Source: CAMPJM01 sp964440915
Lineage (GTDB): Bacteria > Bacteroidota > Bacteroidia > Cytophagales > Cyclobacteriaceae
Assembly (NCBI GenBank): GCA_964440915.1
Contig: CAYTTV010000081.1
Span: 1 to 11,919, forward strand
Direction of reading: 5' to 3'
Length of the DNA: 11,919 bases
Part shown: positions 1 to 6,699 of the stretch, one piece after another
Layout: the number at the start of each line of letters is the position of its first letter
Position numbering within the stretch: the stretch's first letter is position 1
The notes under the pieces: model-generated
Told to the model about the DNA's origin: nothing
What the model saw: the letters and a program-made list of their open reading frames with translations, nothing else
Database searches by the model: none
Made by a program: the position numbers and the translations under genes

Positions 1-459
1 TTAGCCAAAAAAGCATAAATCTTTGTTTAATGGTGCATGAAATAAACCAAGTAGCAGGATATCAATTCATTGTTGCGCTGGAATTGTCCTAAGGCCGTGA
101 AGAAATTTGGCAGAATATATTATAATGTAAGAGTAGGAGTTGGAAATGGCATGAGGACAATGAATGGAAAAGGGAAAATTGATATAAGAAACTGTAAACC
201 GTCCTCTGCGTGTTGGAAAATGCTGCCTTTTTTAATCTAGCGCTCAGAAATGATTGATAAAAGGGGATCGGGTTGTGTTGCTTTTCATTTTTATTTCAAA
301 GACGAAAAGTCCTAAGGCGTTTGAACTCCTTTTTAATGTGCCATATTTGATTAGGATATTTATATACAGTCGGTTATTTTTGTTATGAACTCAGATAAAC
401 TAGCTTAGTCACAAACAGGTACTAGATTTTTTAACCTCTGCCTGTACATACTTAATCTT
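1..459. other. Non-coding leader region upstream of the hybrid sensor gene
   Basis: No convincing gene is seen in this 459-base AT-rich stretch on either strand. The minus-strand frame that ends with a stop at 1-3 closes after about 22 codons and resembles nothing known. The 10-base string GTCCTAAGGC occurs at 86-95 and 309-318, which could be chance. The only candidate regulatory signal is the -7-like element at 375-382. The sequence does not show whether the stretch holds the 3' end of a transcript from the gene to the left. Confidence 0.6.
375..382 (+). promoter_or_regulatory. Possible Bacteroidota -7 element of the hybrid sensor gene
   Basis: TATTTTTG matches the Bacteroidota -7 consensus TAnnTTTG at every fixed position and lies 77 bases before the start codon. 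The nearest upstream TTTG (346-349) is 25 bases away, longer than the usual spacing of about 19-21, so the -33 element is weak or absent. In AT-rich DNA an eight-base match with two free positions is not rare. Confidence 0.3.
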
Positions 460-3400
460 ATGCTGTCCACTGCTTCCAGAAGTATTTTTTTTATACTCAT
501 CATTAGCTTGGTGCTCGCGCTGAGCGCGCAAGTAGCTGTGGCAGATAACCCTACGGTAACCCGCATGTTGGCTGAAATCCCGAATGCATCCGATGAGCAG
601 CAGGTTGAGATTTATTTAGACGTGGCCGATTATTATTTCAATAGGGATTTAAATAAAGCTTCAGAATACATTGCACTGGCCAGGACAGGTGCAGAAACTG
701 CGCAATATGAAAAAGGGATAGGGAGGACATTGCTTTCGGAAGGATTGGTGCTGCAATATCAGTTTGAGCTCTTGGAAGCAAAGGCGAAGTTTCAAGAAGC
801 ACTTGTGGTTTTTGATAAGATCAATCATCTGTTTTTCAAAGCCAAAACACTGAATAATATTGGCAATAACTTGCTCATAGGGGGTCAGTATATAGAGTCG
901 ATTGATTATTATGAGAAAGCGAGATTTTTATATGAGCAGGTAGGTAACAAAAGAGACGCGTCGGACTGTGTGGGCAATATTGGGTTGGCCCATGAATATT
1001 TGGGCAACTTTGCCAGTGCCTTGGATTATTACTTGCAAGGGTTGGAGTTGGCCGAAGCATCCGATTACAAGGAAGGGATTGGCTACAGTTATGATTGTAT
1101 CGGCAATATTCATGGAAAGCTCAATAATCTTGACAAATCAATTGAATACCAGCGGAAGGCCGTTGCTATATTTGAAGGATTGGACGATGAGGCCAGTGCT
1201 GCCCCTTCTTATGTGAATATCGGCATTAATTATAAAAAAAGAGAGCAATACGACTCAGCCTTGTTCTTTTTTGATAAGGCTGAGGATGTATTTCGCAAGG
1301 TAGGCAACTTCAGAGGGATTGCGGTGACCTTGCAAAATATAGGCAGCACTCATCGGCTCGTGGGTGACCAGGAAAAAGCATTGTCGTATTTCAGACGATC
1401 CAATGACGTGTGCCTTGCCCATGGGCTTAACGGAATACTCCCTAGTAACTATCGTTATGCAACGGAGATTTTTTTAGATAATGCACAATTGGACAGCGCT
1501 CAATGGTATGGCCATCAAGGATTGGAATTGGCCGAGGCGAGTCGTGCCAAGGAGGTAATAAGCGAATTTCACTTGTTGCTATCCTCCATATATGAACAGT
1601 GGCGGCGATACGACAAGGCTTTAGACCATCACCGGCTGCATTTAGCCTATCAAGATACGTTATTCAATGAGACAAAATCCAGACAGCTACAAGAGCTGAA
1701 TATCCAATACGAAACGCAGAAGAAAGAGCAACAGATTGCGCTGCAGGAGAGTATGCTCAACAACAAAAATCTTGTACAAAAATTTTTGATAGTAATTGTG
1801 CTGCTCTTGATTGCCGCGTCGGCCGCTATTTATCTAATCCACAAAAGGCGACAAGCAGTCAAAAGAAAACTTCTTGAGGAGCAGATCAAATATGAAAAGC
1901 GGGAAAAGGAACGTGTAAAAGAATTGGAGCAGCTCAAATCCCACTTTTATGCCAATATAGCCCATGAATTTAGAACGCCTCTAACCCTGATTCTAGGGCC
2001 GGCACAAAACATCCAAGATCAGCCTGACAATACGATGGCCGTAGTGAAAAATACCAATGTTATTAAGAAAGCAGCACAGAATCTGCTCAACTTGATCAAT
2101 CAGTTATTGGACTTGAGCAAATTAGAAGACCAAAAAGTTTCACTCAATTTGGTCAAAGCTGATTTTATTCCCTTCGTTAGAGGGTTGGTCATGTCTTTTG
2201 AATCGCTTGCTATTGATAAGGGGATACAGCTGGAACTCCATAACGATATCGATTCTATGACCGCATATGTTGACCATGACCGTACCGACAAAATATTTTA
2301 TAACCTGCTTTCAAACGCTTTTAAATTTACAGAAAGAGGTGGGAAGGTAACCGTAAACGTGACATATGAAGCAGCATGCAATGAACATCCTGCCTATGTT
2401 AAGGTAACGGTTCGGGATAGCGGCATTGGTATTCCGGAAGATCAATTGCCGATGATTTTTGATCGGTTTCATCAGATAAAGCATTCCGATGACAGGTATG
2501 TGGAAGGGACAGGAATAGGGCTTTCCCTTGCAAAAGAGCTAGTGGAGCTGCACCAAGGAACAATTACAGTCGATAGTCAATACCGCCAAGGGACAACCTT
2601 TGTCGTTCGTTTGCCAGCAGCTCCTGAGGCCACTGCTTCAGAAGAGCAGCTTATCCCGCTAGTGACAGACTTGGTGGCCGAGCAGGAATTCCATGATGAA
2701 ATTGTACCAGTACTTCATGAAAACATTGTGTTGCTCATTGAGGACAATCATGATGTAAGGGCGTTTATAAAAGATTGCCTTGTGGGAGAGTATCAGGTCT
2801 TAGAGGCTAAAAACGGAAGAGAAGGGGTAGCCATGGCTGCTTCCCATATTCCTGATCTCATTATTTCTGATGTGATGATGCCCGAAATGGATGGTCATGA
2901 GGTCTGCAAGACATTGAAGGACGATTCGCTTACCAGCCATATTCCCATTGTCATGCTTACGGCCAAAGCCGGGCTAGACAGTCGACTTGAAGGGTTAGAG
3001 ATGGGGGCAGATGATTATCTGGAAAAGCCTTTTAATAGAAAGGAATTGCTCGCAAGAGTCAAGAACTTAATCCACAGCCGGAAGCTGCTTCAGGAAAAAT
3101 ATGCGAGTGAAAACAAAGCAAGTAATCAGCCGGAAATTGTGCTGCCGCCTAAAGAAAACCAGTTCATAAAGAAAGTCCGAGAGATTATAGATGAACACTT
3201 AGACGATAGCGATTTCGGAGTAGAGGATTTATGCAAAGAGGCAGGGGTGAGCCGTACTCAGTTGCACAGAAAAATCAAAGCCTTGACAGACCTTTCTACC
3301 ACCCGCTTTGTTCGGATGCACAAGCTCCAAAAAGCTTTGGTCCTATTGCAGGACCGTCAGTACAACATCTCTGAAGTCAGCTATATGACCGGATTCAGCA

Positions 3401-3465
3401 GTCCTTCCTATTTCACCCAGTGCTTCTCCGAGGAGTTTGGGCATGCCCCTAGTGAAGTGGTTTAG
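460..3465 (+). CDS. TPR-sensor hybrid histidine kinase / response regulator / AraC-type one-protein two-component system
   Basis: This 1001-residue protein carries a complete two-component pathway in one chain. It starts with a signal peptide (residues 1-28, likely cut after AVA). Tetratricopeptide repeats of about 40-residue period follow (about 88-400), then a coiled coil (about 403-436) and one membrane helix (442-461), so the TPR sensor should be periplasmic. The cytoplasmic part has a HisKA domain with the phospho-acceptor His502 in HEFRTPLT, and a HATPase domain with the N box (Asn615, Asn619), DSGIGIP and GTGIGLSLA. A receiver domain has Glu761/Asp762, phospho-acceptor Asp804, Thr834 and Lys856. 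A C-terminal AraC helix-turn-helix spans about 906-1001. All catalytic residues are intact. Classic Bacteroidota HTCS proteins sense glycans through beta-propellers; here TPRs take that place, so the ligand is unknown. The targets are unknown too; the convergent cytolysin-like gene is a candidate. The ATG at 460 directly precedes the signal peptide; no Shine-Dalgarno is seen. Confidence 0.95.
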   Translation: MLSTASRSIFFILIISLVLALSAQVAVADNPTVTRMLAEIPNASDEQQVEIYLDVADYYFNRDLNKASEYIALARTGAETAQYEKGIGRTLLSEGLVLQYQFELLEAKAKFQEALVVFDKINHLFFKAKTLNNIGNNLLIGGQYIESIDYYEKARFLYEQVGNKRDASDCVGNIGLAHEYLGNFASALDYYLQGLELAEASDYKEGIGYSYDCIGNIHGKLNNLDKSIEYQRKAVAIFEGLDDEASAAPSYVNIGINYKKREQYDSALFFFDKAEDVFRKVGNFRGIAVTLQNIGSTHRLVGDQEKALSYFRRSNDVCLAHGLNGILPSNYRYATEIFLDNAQLDSAQWYGHQGLELAEASRAKEVISEFHLLLSSIYEQWRRYDKALDHHRLHLAYQDTLFNETKSRQLQELNIQYETQKKEQQIALQESMLNNKNLVQKFLIVIVLLLIAASAAIYLIHKRRQAVKRKLLEEQIKYEKREKERVKELEQLKSHFYANIAHEFRTPLTLILGPAQNIQDQPDNTMAVVKNTNVIKKAAQNLLNLINQLLDLSKLEDQKVSLNLVKADFIPFVRGLVMSFESLAIDKGIQLELHNDIDSMTAYVDHDRTDKIFYNLLSNAFKFTERGGKVTVNVTYEAACNEHPAYVKVTVRDSGIGIPEDQLPMIFDRFHQIKHSDDRYVEGTGIGLSLAKELVELHQGTITVDSQYRQGTTFVVRLPAAPEATASEEQLIPLVTDLVAEQEFHDEIVPVLHENIVLLIEDNHDVRAFIKDCLVGEYQVLEAKNGREGVAMAASHIPDLIISDVMMPEMDGHEVCKTLKDDSLTSHIPIVMLTAKAGLDSRLEGLEMGADDYLEKPFNRKELLARVKNLIHSRKLLQEKYASENKASNQPEIVLPPKENQFIKKVREIIDEHLDDSDFGVEDLCKEAGVSRTQLHRKIKALTDLSTTRFVRMHKLQKALVLLQDRQYNISEVSYMTGFSSPSYFTQCFSEEFGHAPSEVV

Positions 3466-3476
3466 GATTAGTAAAA

Positions 3477-3550
3477 ACTTCCGAAGGTTCCCTCGCTAGA
3501 TGTCAAGTCGTATAAGCATCGGCTATTGAAATGTAGAAACCTTCGGAAGT
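3477..3550 (-). terminator. Long-loop inverted repeat between convergent genes, likely terminator of the cytolysin-like gene
   Basis: A perfect 13-base inverted repeat, ACTTCCGAAGGTT (3477-3489) and AACCTTCGGAAGT (3538-3550), brackets a 48-base loop. On the minus strand the second arm runs straight into five T residues, as expected of an intrinsic terminator for the gene ending at 3559. On the plus strand no T tract follows, so it is a poorer terminator for the sensor gene. The 48-base loop is unusually large for a simple terminator. Confidence 0.55.
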
Positions 3551-3558
3551 AGTGCTAT

Positions 3559-5625
3559 CTACAATCCATATTTTTGATTCAGGTATTGTGTTTCTTGCCT
3601 GATCTGCGCCTCGGTGGCAGCCTGTTGATAAGCTTTTATTTCTCCGATTCTAAGACGCGAATGCCCAGGTAGTGCTTCGGTTATATGACCTACGGTTATC
3701 ACTGCTCCTATATTGCTGCTCAAGGGTAGTTTTTTCGAAGCATCCTTTCCAATCAATACCCCGTTGGCATATATCGACATGCCTTCTGTTTGACTAAATC
3801 TTAAAGCATAAACTTGAAACTTAGAAGGTGTTGCCATGTTATCCTTTTCAACAAAAATCTGCGATCCTTGGTGGCTAAATCGGAACAGGTTATTGCGTTG
3901 GAATCCTGCACGTAGCTTCTCTCCAGTATTAGAAGATGTTCCATCCATAAAATATCCCCAGTAGTTTGCAGAATTTATTTCCATCCTCCAATTCCCATTG
4001 GAAGCTCTTGTTTCTAATTTTACTCTATCAGGATAAGATAGGACGAGGAAAATTGTGTAATCTGTGTTAACAAATATGCCTCCTGAATAACTTAATCTAT
4101 TATGTATTTTTCCAGGAAGTATTGTGTTGGCTGCTCCTCTATAAAACTCAACAGCTGCTTTTCCATTATCAAAGGCATTTGGAACGAACATTGGTCTTGA
4201 GCGAGTGTCACCTGCAATCGAACTGGCGTGATTTCCATTTCCTGAAATATCTTTCCATTGCCTCACCACAGTTCCATCGTATTTGCCCAAGTCTTCTCTT
4301 GCATAAGAATCGTTTGGCTCAAAATATCTGAGCACTCCATCATACTCTAAGCAATCGGCACAAGGTTCATACTCAGTTGCGGATAAATCCAAAGCTGTGG
4401 CATCAAGCCACATGATAGGCTCCCCTAGTGCGGTGGCAATGGCTTTGCACTCTTTTACATCATACTCCGTGGCCAGCTTCACCCCCACTGTTTCTTTATT
4501 TTTTGCATCTCTAACAACATAAGAAATGGGAACGCCAGATCGTATATCCGTGCTTTCGCCAAACATCTCTGCCAACTTATTGATGTTTTTTTCTCCTATA
4601 GTAGAAAAGGTACTTTTTGACTCCCCTCCAAAAGCTACCACTTTGATCTGTAAATCCGAGGCCCTCTGAAACACATCGGTCGTAGCATTTATGTCCGCAC
4701 TGGCTATGGCACCACTAAAGGCGGCTTTCAATTCCGCTTGAATGGACATATCACTGGACTTGTACTCTATGAGCATATAATATATCCTTCCATAAGTGAC
4801 ATCAGAGATGAAAGTAACTGGGTTGCCAGGTCCTGCATACTGTTGTAGGTCTGTTGGGGTTACTTCGGGAGCAAACAGGTCATCGTAGGATGTAGGCAAG
4901 TCGAAACTCAAAGTATAGAAAGATTGGTTAAGCTTGACTAAAAAATGGCTATATTCTTTGTCTTGACTAAAGGCAAATTTGGAGGCTACTTGGACGTATT
5001 GAGACTTTACATCCAACCCCAAACTAAAAGCTAAGTGGTCTTCAGAGCTGATCTCTTCAAAAGAGGCATTGAAGTTGGCAGGAACTGTACCTGTGCTCGC
5101 ACCGATAATGTTATTGGCAGCGGTAGCAATACTTGATTTGCTTACCTCATCTACCGAGAAGGCCGGTTGGGTAGAACCATCAATGATATCAATAGAAACT
5201 GTCCCGCCAGCCCTTTTCAAAGGAATCACGGACGGACTTGCACTGGAAAGGGTCTTTCCTTGCAAGAGACTGCCGGGATATATCACAGAAGCATTCGGAT
5301 TGAATAAAGGAAAGTCACTATTTCCATCTTCTACACTATAGGTTGTTGTAGTGCATATCCAAATGGATCCATCTTCTCCAAGCTCTTCATGTTCTTCCTG
5401 CTCAAGTACCTTTTCTTTTTTTTCAACCCGTTCAGGGGACCCTGCGGTAGCAATAACCTCTGCAAAACTTTGGGCAGTTTTTTTACTATCATCTAAGTCA
5501 ACTTTGTCATCTTCATCACAGGCGAGAAGCAATATGGATAGCATCAAAATCGTGGTCAAAGACCACCTTTTGGAGAGTTGTTTTAATAAACCGCTCTTTG
5601 TGTTTTTTTGTACATTTCGTGTCAT
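3559..5625 (-). CDS. Cytolysin-like (CDC/thiol-activated cytolysin family) surface lipoprotein with C-terminal LamG-like domain
   Basis: This 688-residue protein begins with a lipoprotein signal whose lipobox LLLAC places the lipidated residue at Cys36. The next residues, DEDD, resemble the acidic export signal of Bacteroidota surface lipoproteins. An acidic linker (about 66-84) leads into a region that matches CDC domains 1-3: YPGSL (116-120, cf. YPGAL in perfringolysin O), FYTLSFDLP (236-244, cf. FYTVSADLP), VTYGRIYY (276-283, cf. VAYGRTIY), the Gly333-Gly334 pair and PISY (366-369). The two segments expected to form membrane hairpins lie about 190-220 and 290-318. The CDC likeness stops near residue 395. 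No Trp-rich undecapeptide or domain 4 follows. Instead, residues 405-688 look like a LamG / concanavalin-type jelly roll, with WLDA (406-409), QWKDISGNGNHA (456-467) and a typical ending YLNQKYGL. A CADC pair (422-425) sits in an insertion. The family forms ring-shaped pores; the target here, and whether it lyses anything, cannot be read from sequence. Confidence 0.85.
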   Translation of the reverse strand: MTRNVQKNTKSGLLKQLSKRWSLTTILMLSILLLACDEDDKVDLDDSKKTAQSFAEVIATAGSPERVEKKEKVLEQEEHEELGEDGSIWICTTTTYSVEDGNSDFPLFNPNASVIYPGSLLQGKTLSSASPSVIPLKRAGGTVSIDIIDGSTQPAFSVDEVSKSSIATAANNIIGASTGTVPANFNASFEEISSEDHLAFSLGLDVKSQYVQVASKFAFSQDKEYSHFLVKLNQSFYTLSFDLPTSYDDLFAPEVTPTDLQQYAGPGNPVTFISDVTYGRIYYMLIEYKSSDMSIQAELKAAFSGAIASADINATTDVFQRASDLQIKVVAFGGESKSTFSTIGEKNINKLAEMFGESTDIRSGVPISYVVRDAKNKETVGVKLATEYDVKECKAIATALGEPIMWLDATALDLSATEYEPCADCLEYDGVLRYFEPNDSYAREDLGKYDGTVVRQWKDISGNGNHASSIAGDTRSRPMFVPNAFDNGKAAVEFYRGAANTILPGKIHNRLSYSGGIFVNTDYTIFLVLSYPDRVKLETRASNGNWRMEINSANYWGYFMDGTSSNTGEKLRAGFQRNNLFRFSHQGSQIFVEKDNMATPSKFQVYALRFSQTEGMSIYANGVLIGKDASKKLPLSSNIGAVITVGHITEALPGHSRLRIGEIKAYQQAATEAQIRQETQYLNQKYGL

Positions 5626-5657
5626 GGCTTTTGCTTTTATGGTTTAAATATTTAATG

Positions 5658-5665
5658 CAAAGTGA
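5658..5665 (-). promoter_or_regulatory. Weak candidate -7 element for the cytolysin-like gene
   Basis: Read on the minus strand, TCACTTTG differs from TAnnTTTG only at the second position. It lies 32 bases before the ATG (5623-5625), a normal distance for a promoter. No clear TTTG -33 element is found about 20 bases further upstream, which is what one might see at an activator-dependent promoter. The match is short and may be chance. Confidence 0.3.
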
Positions 5666-5693
5666 CACGAATACGCATTTATACCCTGTCAGA

Positions 5694-5723
5694 TATGTTC
5701 CATATCCTTTAGGTTATGTTCCA
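5694..5723. promoter_or_regulatory. Direct repeat TATGTTCCA, 21-base phase, possible activator site
   Basis: TATGTTCCA occurs at 5694-5702 and 5715-5723, exactly 21 bases apart (two helical turns), and 69-98 bases upstream of the cytolysin-like start. AraC-type activators commonly bind direct half-sites with about this phase, and the gene convergent to the cytolysin ends in an AraC domain. The flanks of the two copies do not match, and one 9-base repeat in a gap of this size can arise by chance. Confidence 0.3.
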
Positions 5724-5873
5724 ATAGAGTAATTTTTATTGAATTTAGAGGTAATATTCGATTTCCATAAAAAAAATCGCAAGAAATGACATTAGGATGT
5801 GAAAACAGAATCGACTTTACCGAGGGCCATTATAACTCACATTTATTATCGGTTATCTGAAGTTTTTACTGCC

Positions 5874-5955
5874 AGCGATGACATCCTTTTTTAAATATGA
5901 AATGATTAGTGAAGCTTGCAGCCACAAAGTTCAGGAACCCAAGGATGTCGTCGCT
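5874..5955. repeat. 15-base imperfect inverted repeat with 52-base loop
   Basis: AGCGATGACATCCTT (5874-5888) and AAGGATGTCGTCGCT (5941-5955) pair at all 15 positions, counting one G-T wobble, around a 52-base loop. It lies about 100 bases beyond the sixA stop and could mark the end of that transcript, but neither strand shows a T tract directly after the stem. No target-site duplication flanks it. It could be an RNA structure, an RNA processing site or part of a dispersed repeat. Confidence 0.6.
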
Positions 5956-6052
5956 TCTGTGATAGCCCGATGTCTTGCCTCTATACTAATATAGCTAGGG
6001 ATAACTATCTAATCTTTTATCTGAAATCTAACATCGTTATATCTTACCACCT

Positions 6053-6556
6053 CTATTCGTCGTCGAAGTTTTGCGGAGCGTAGTAATTCATCAGTGATCC
6101 ATTGCCTTCCGATACTTCTGACCAGCTGTTGAGGTCGAAGCCGATTTGTAATATTCCACAAGGCACAAGCTTGTTAATAGCCTTTTTGGTGAGGTATTCT
6201 CCTAAATACACCAAGACTGGATTGTGCCCTACAATCACAACGGTCTTGTACTCTACGTTCAGGTCACATATATAATTAAAGAGACTCCTCACCGAAGCTT
6301 CGTATATTTGGTCGAGGTACTCAAGCTTTCCTACTGGAAGCTTCAGCTGATCAGATATAAGTTCTGCGGTGCCGCTGGCCCTCAGGGCAGTGCTGGAAAC
6401 CATCAAGTCTGGGCTGATATTGTAGTCGCTCAATAGCTTGCCCATACGGGAGGCATTTCTCATCCCCAAAGGGGTCAGTTGGCGATCAAAGTCTTTGATG
6501 CCATGTAGGGCTTCCTCCGCCTCAGCGTGTCTTATTAAGTATAAAGTTCGAACCAT
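6053..6556 (-). CDS. sixA: SixA-type phosphohistidine phosphatase (histidine phosphatase superfamily)
   Basis: The 167-residue product is a single compact domain of the branch-1 histidine phosphatase superfamily, which removes phosphate through a phospho-His intermediate. The catalytic LIRHAEAEE motif places Arg9 and the nucleophile His10 at the N-terminus. Arg59 (in STALRA), Glu86 (in IYEAS) and His111 (in IVGHNP) complete the active site, so the enzyme should be active. Length and the RHAEAE motif fit SixA, which in Escherichia coli acts on phosphorylated histidines of phosphotransfer proteins; the Bacteroidota substrate is not known and a small-molecule phosphatase role is possible. No signal peptide is seen, so it is cytoplasmic. 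It is divergent from topA, with 143 bases between the start codons. The ATG at 6554-6556 starts directly before the first beta strand. Confidence 0.9.
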   Translation of the reverse strand: MVRTLYLIRHAEAEEALHGIKDFDRQLTPLGMRNASRMGKLLSDYNISPDLMVSSTALRASGTAELISDQLKLPVGKLEYLDQIYEASVRSLFNYICDLNVEYKTVVIVGHNPVLVYLGEYLTKKAINKLVPCGILQIGFDLNSWSEVSEGNGSLMNYYAPQNFDDE

Positions 6557-6565
6557 TATGAATGA

Positions 6566-6592
6566 ATGATTAAATCATTTACGTAGTAAATG
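6566..6592. promoter_or_regulatory. Two overlapping palindromes in the sixA-topA divergent gap
   Basis: ATGATT-A-AATCAT (6566-6578) and CATTTAC-GTA-GTAAATG (6576-6592) are both perfect inverted repeats and share three bases. They sit 10-36 bases upstream of the sixA start and about 40 bases before the topA promoter candidate, a position fit for an operator or for structure in the sixA leader. The sequence is AT-rich, so short palindromes are expected fairly often. Confidence 0.3.
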
Positions 6593-6633
6593 GGTTTTAA
6601 ATGTAACCATTTTAAAGGATAAATCGAGTGTTG

Positions 6634-6666
6634 TTTGCAATAATTAGAAAAATTTAATGATATTTG
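6634..6666 (+). promoter_or_regulatory. Candidate Bacteroidota promoter of topA
   Basis: TTTG (6634-6637) and GATATTTG (6659-6666) are separated by 21 bases. They fit the Bacteroidota TTTG / TAnnTTTG promoter apart from the first base of the -7 box. Transcription would start near 6673 and give a leader of about 27 bases before the ATG at 6700. The TTG at 6664, an alternative in-frame start, lies inside this -7 box and would therefore not be in the transcript. Confidence 0.5.
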
Positions 6667-6688
6667 GCGAAAGTGAGAACCACAAAAA

Positions 6689-6694
6689 GAGGAG
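6689..6694 (+). promoter_or_regulatory. Shine-Dalgarno sequence fixing the topA start
   Basis: GAGGAG lies five bases before the ATG at 6700. Strong Shine-Dalgarno sequences are uncommon in Bacteroidota, and no other gene of this window has one. It supports 6700, and not the upstream TTG at 6664, as the start. Confidence 0.7.
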
Positions 6695-6699
6695 AAAAA

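Larger units (their letters stand above)
5626..6052. other. 427-base non-coding region between the cytolysin-like gene and sixA
   Basis: No gene is supported here. The longest open stretch found by hand runs about 37 codons on the minus strand across the 5874-5955 repeat and has no good start. The region contains a probable cytolysin promoter area, a 9-base direct repeat phased by 21 bases (5694-5723), a 6-base hairpin CGATTT/AAATCG (5759-5779) and a 15-base imperfect inverted repeat (5874-5955). It is long for an intergenic gap and could be a copy of a dispersed genomic repeat or hold a small RNA; neither is shown. Confidence 0.6.

Noticed and set aside
86..318. Repeated GTCCTAAGGC at 86-95 and 309-318
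   Set aside because: A single 10-base repeat without matching flanks or useful spacing; chance is a sufficient explanation.
3477..3550. MITE or small transposon remnant
   Set aside because: The arms have no adjacent target-site duplication and do not resemble known insertion sequence ends. The 5874-5955 repeat was rejected as a MITE for the same reason, and its arms differ in sequence.
5351..5647. Open frame of 98 codons on the plus strand, antisense to the start of the cytolysin-like gene
   Set aside because: It is Ser-rich low-complexity protein from reading the acidic linker and lipoprotein signal backwards. The minus-strand frame has clear family motifs; this one has none.
5889..5940. 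tRNA-like or T-arm-like sequence in the 5874-5955 loop
   Set aside because: GTTCAGGAACCC resembles a T arm only loosely, and no acceptor or anticodon stem can be drawn around it.
6664..6699. Upstream TTG start that would extend TopA by 12 residues
   Set aside because: The TTG lies inside the likely -7 promoter box, while the ATG at 6700 has GAGGAG five bases before it and gives the usual family N-terminus.
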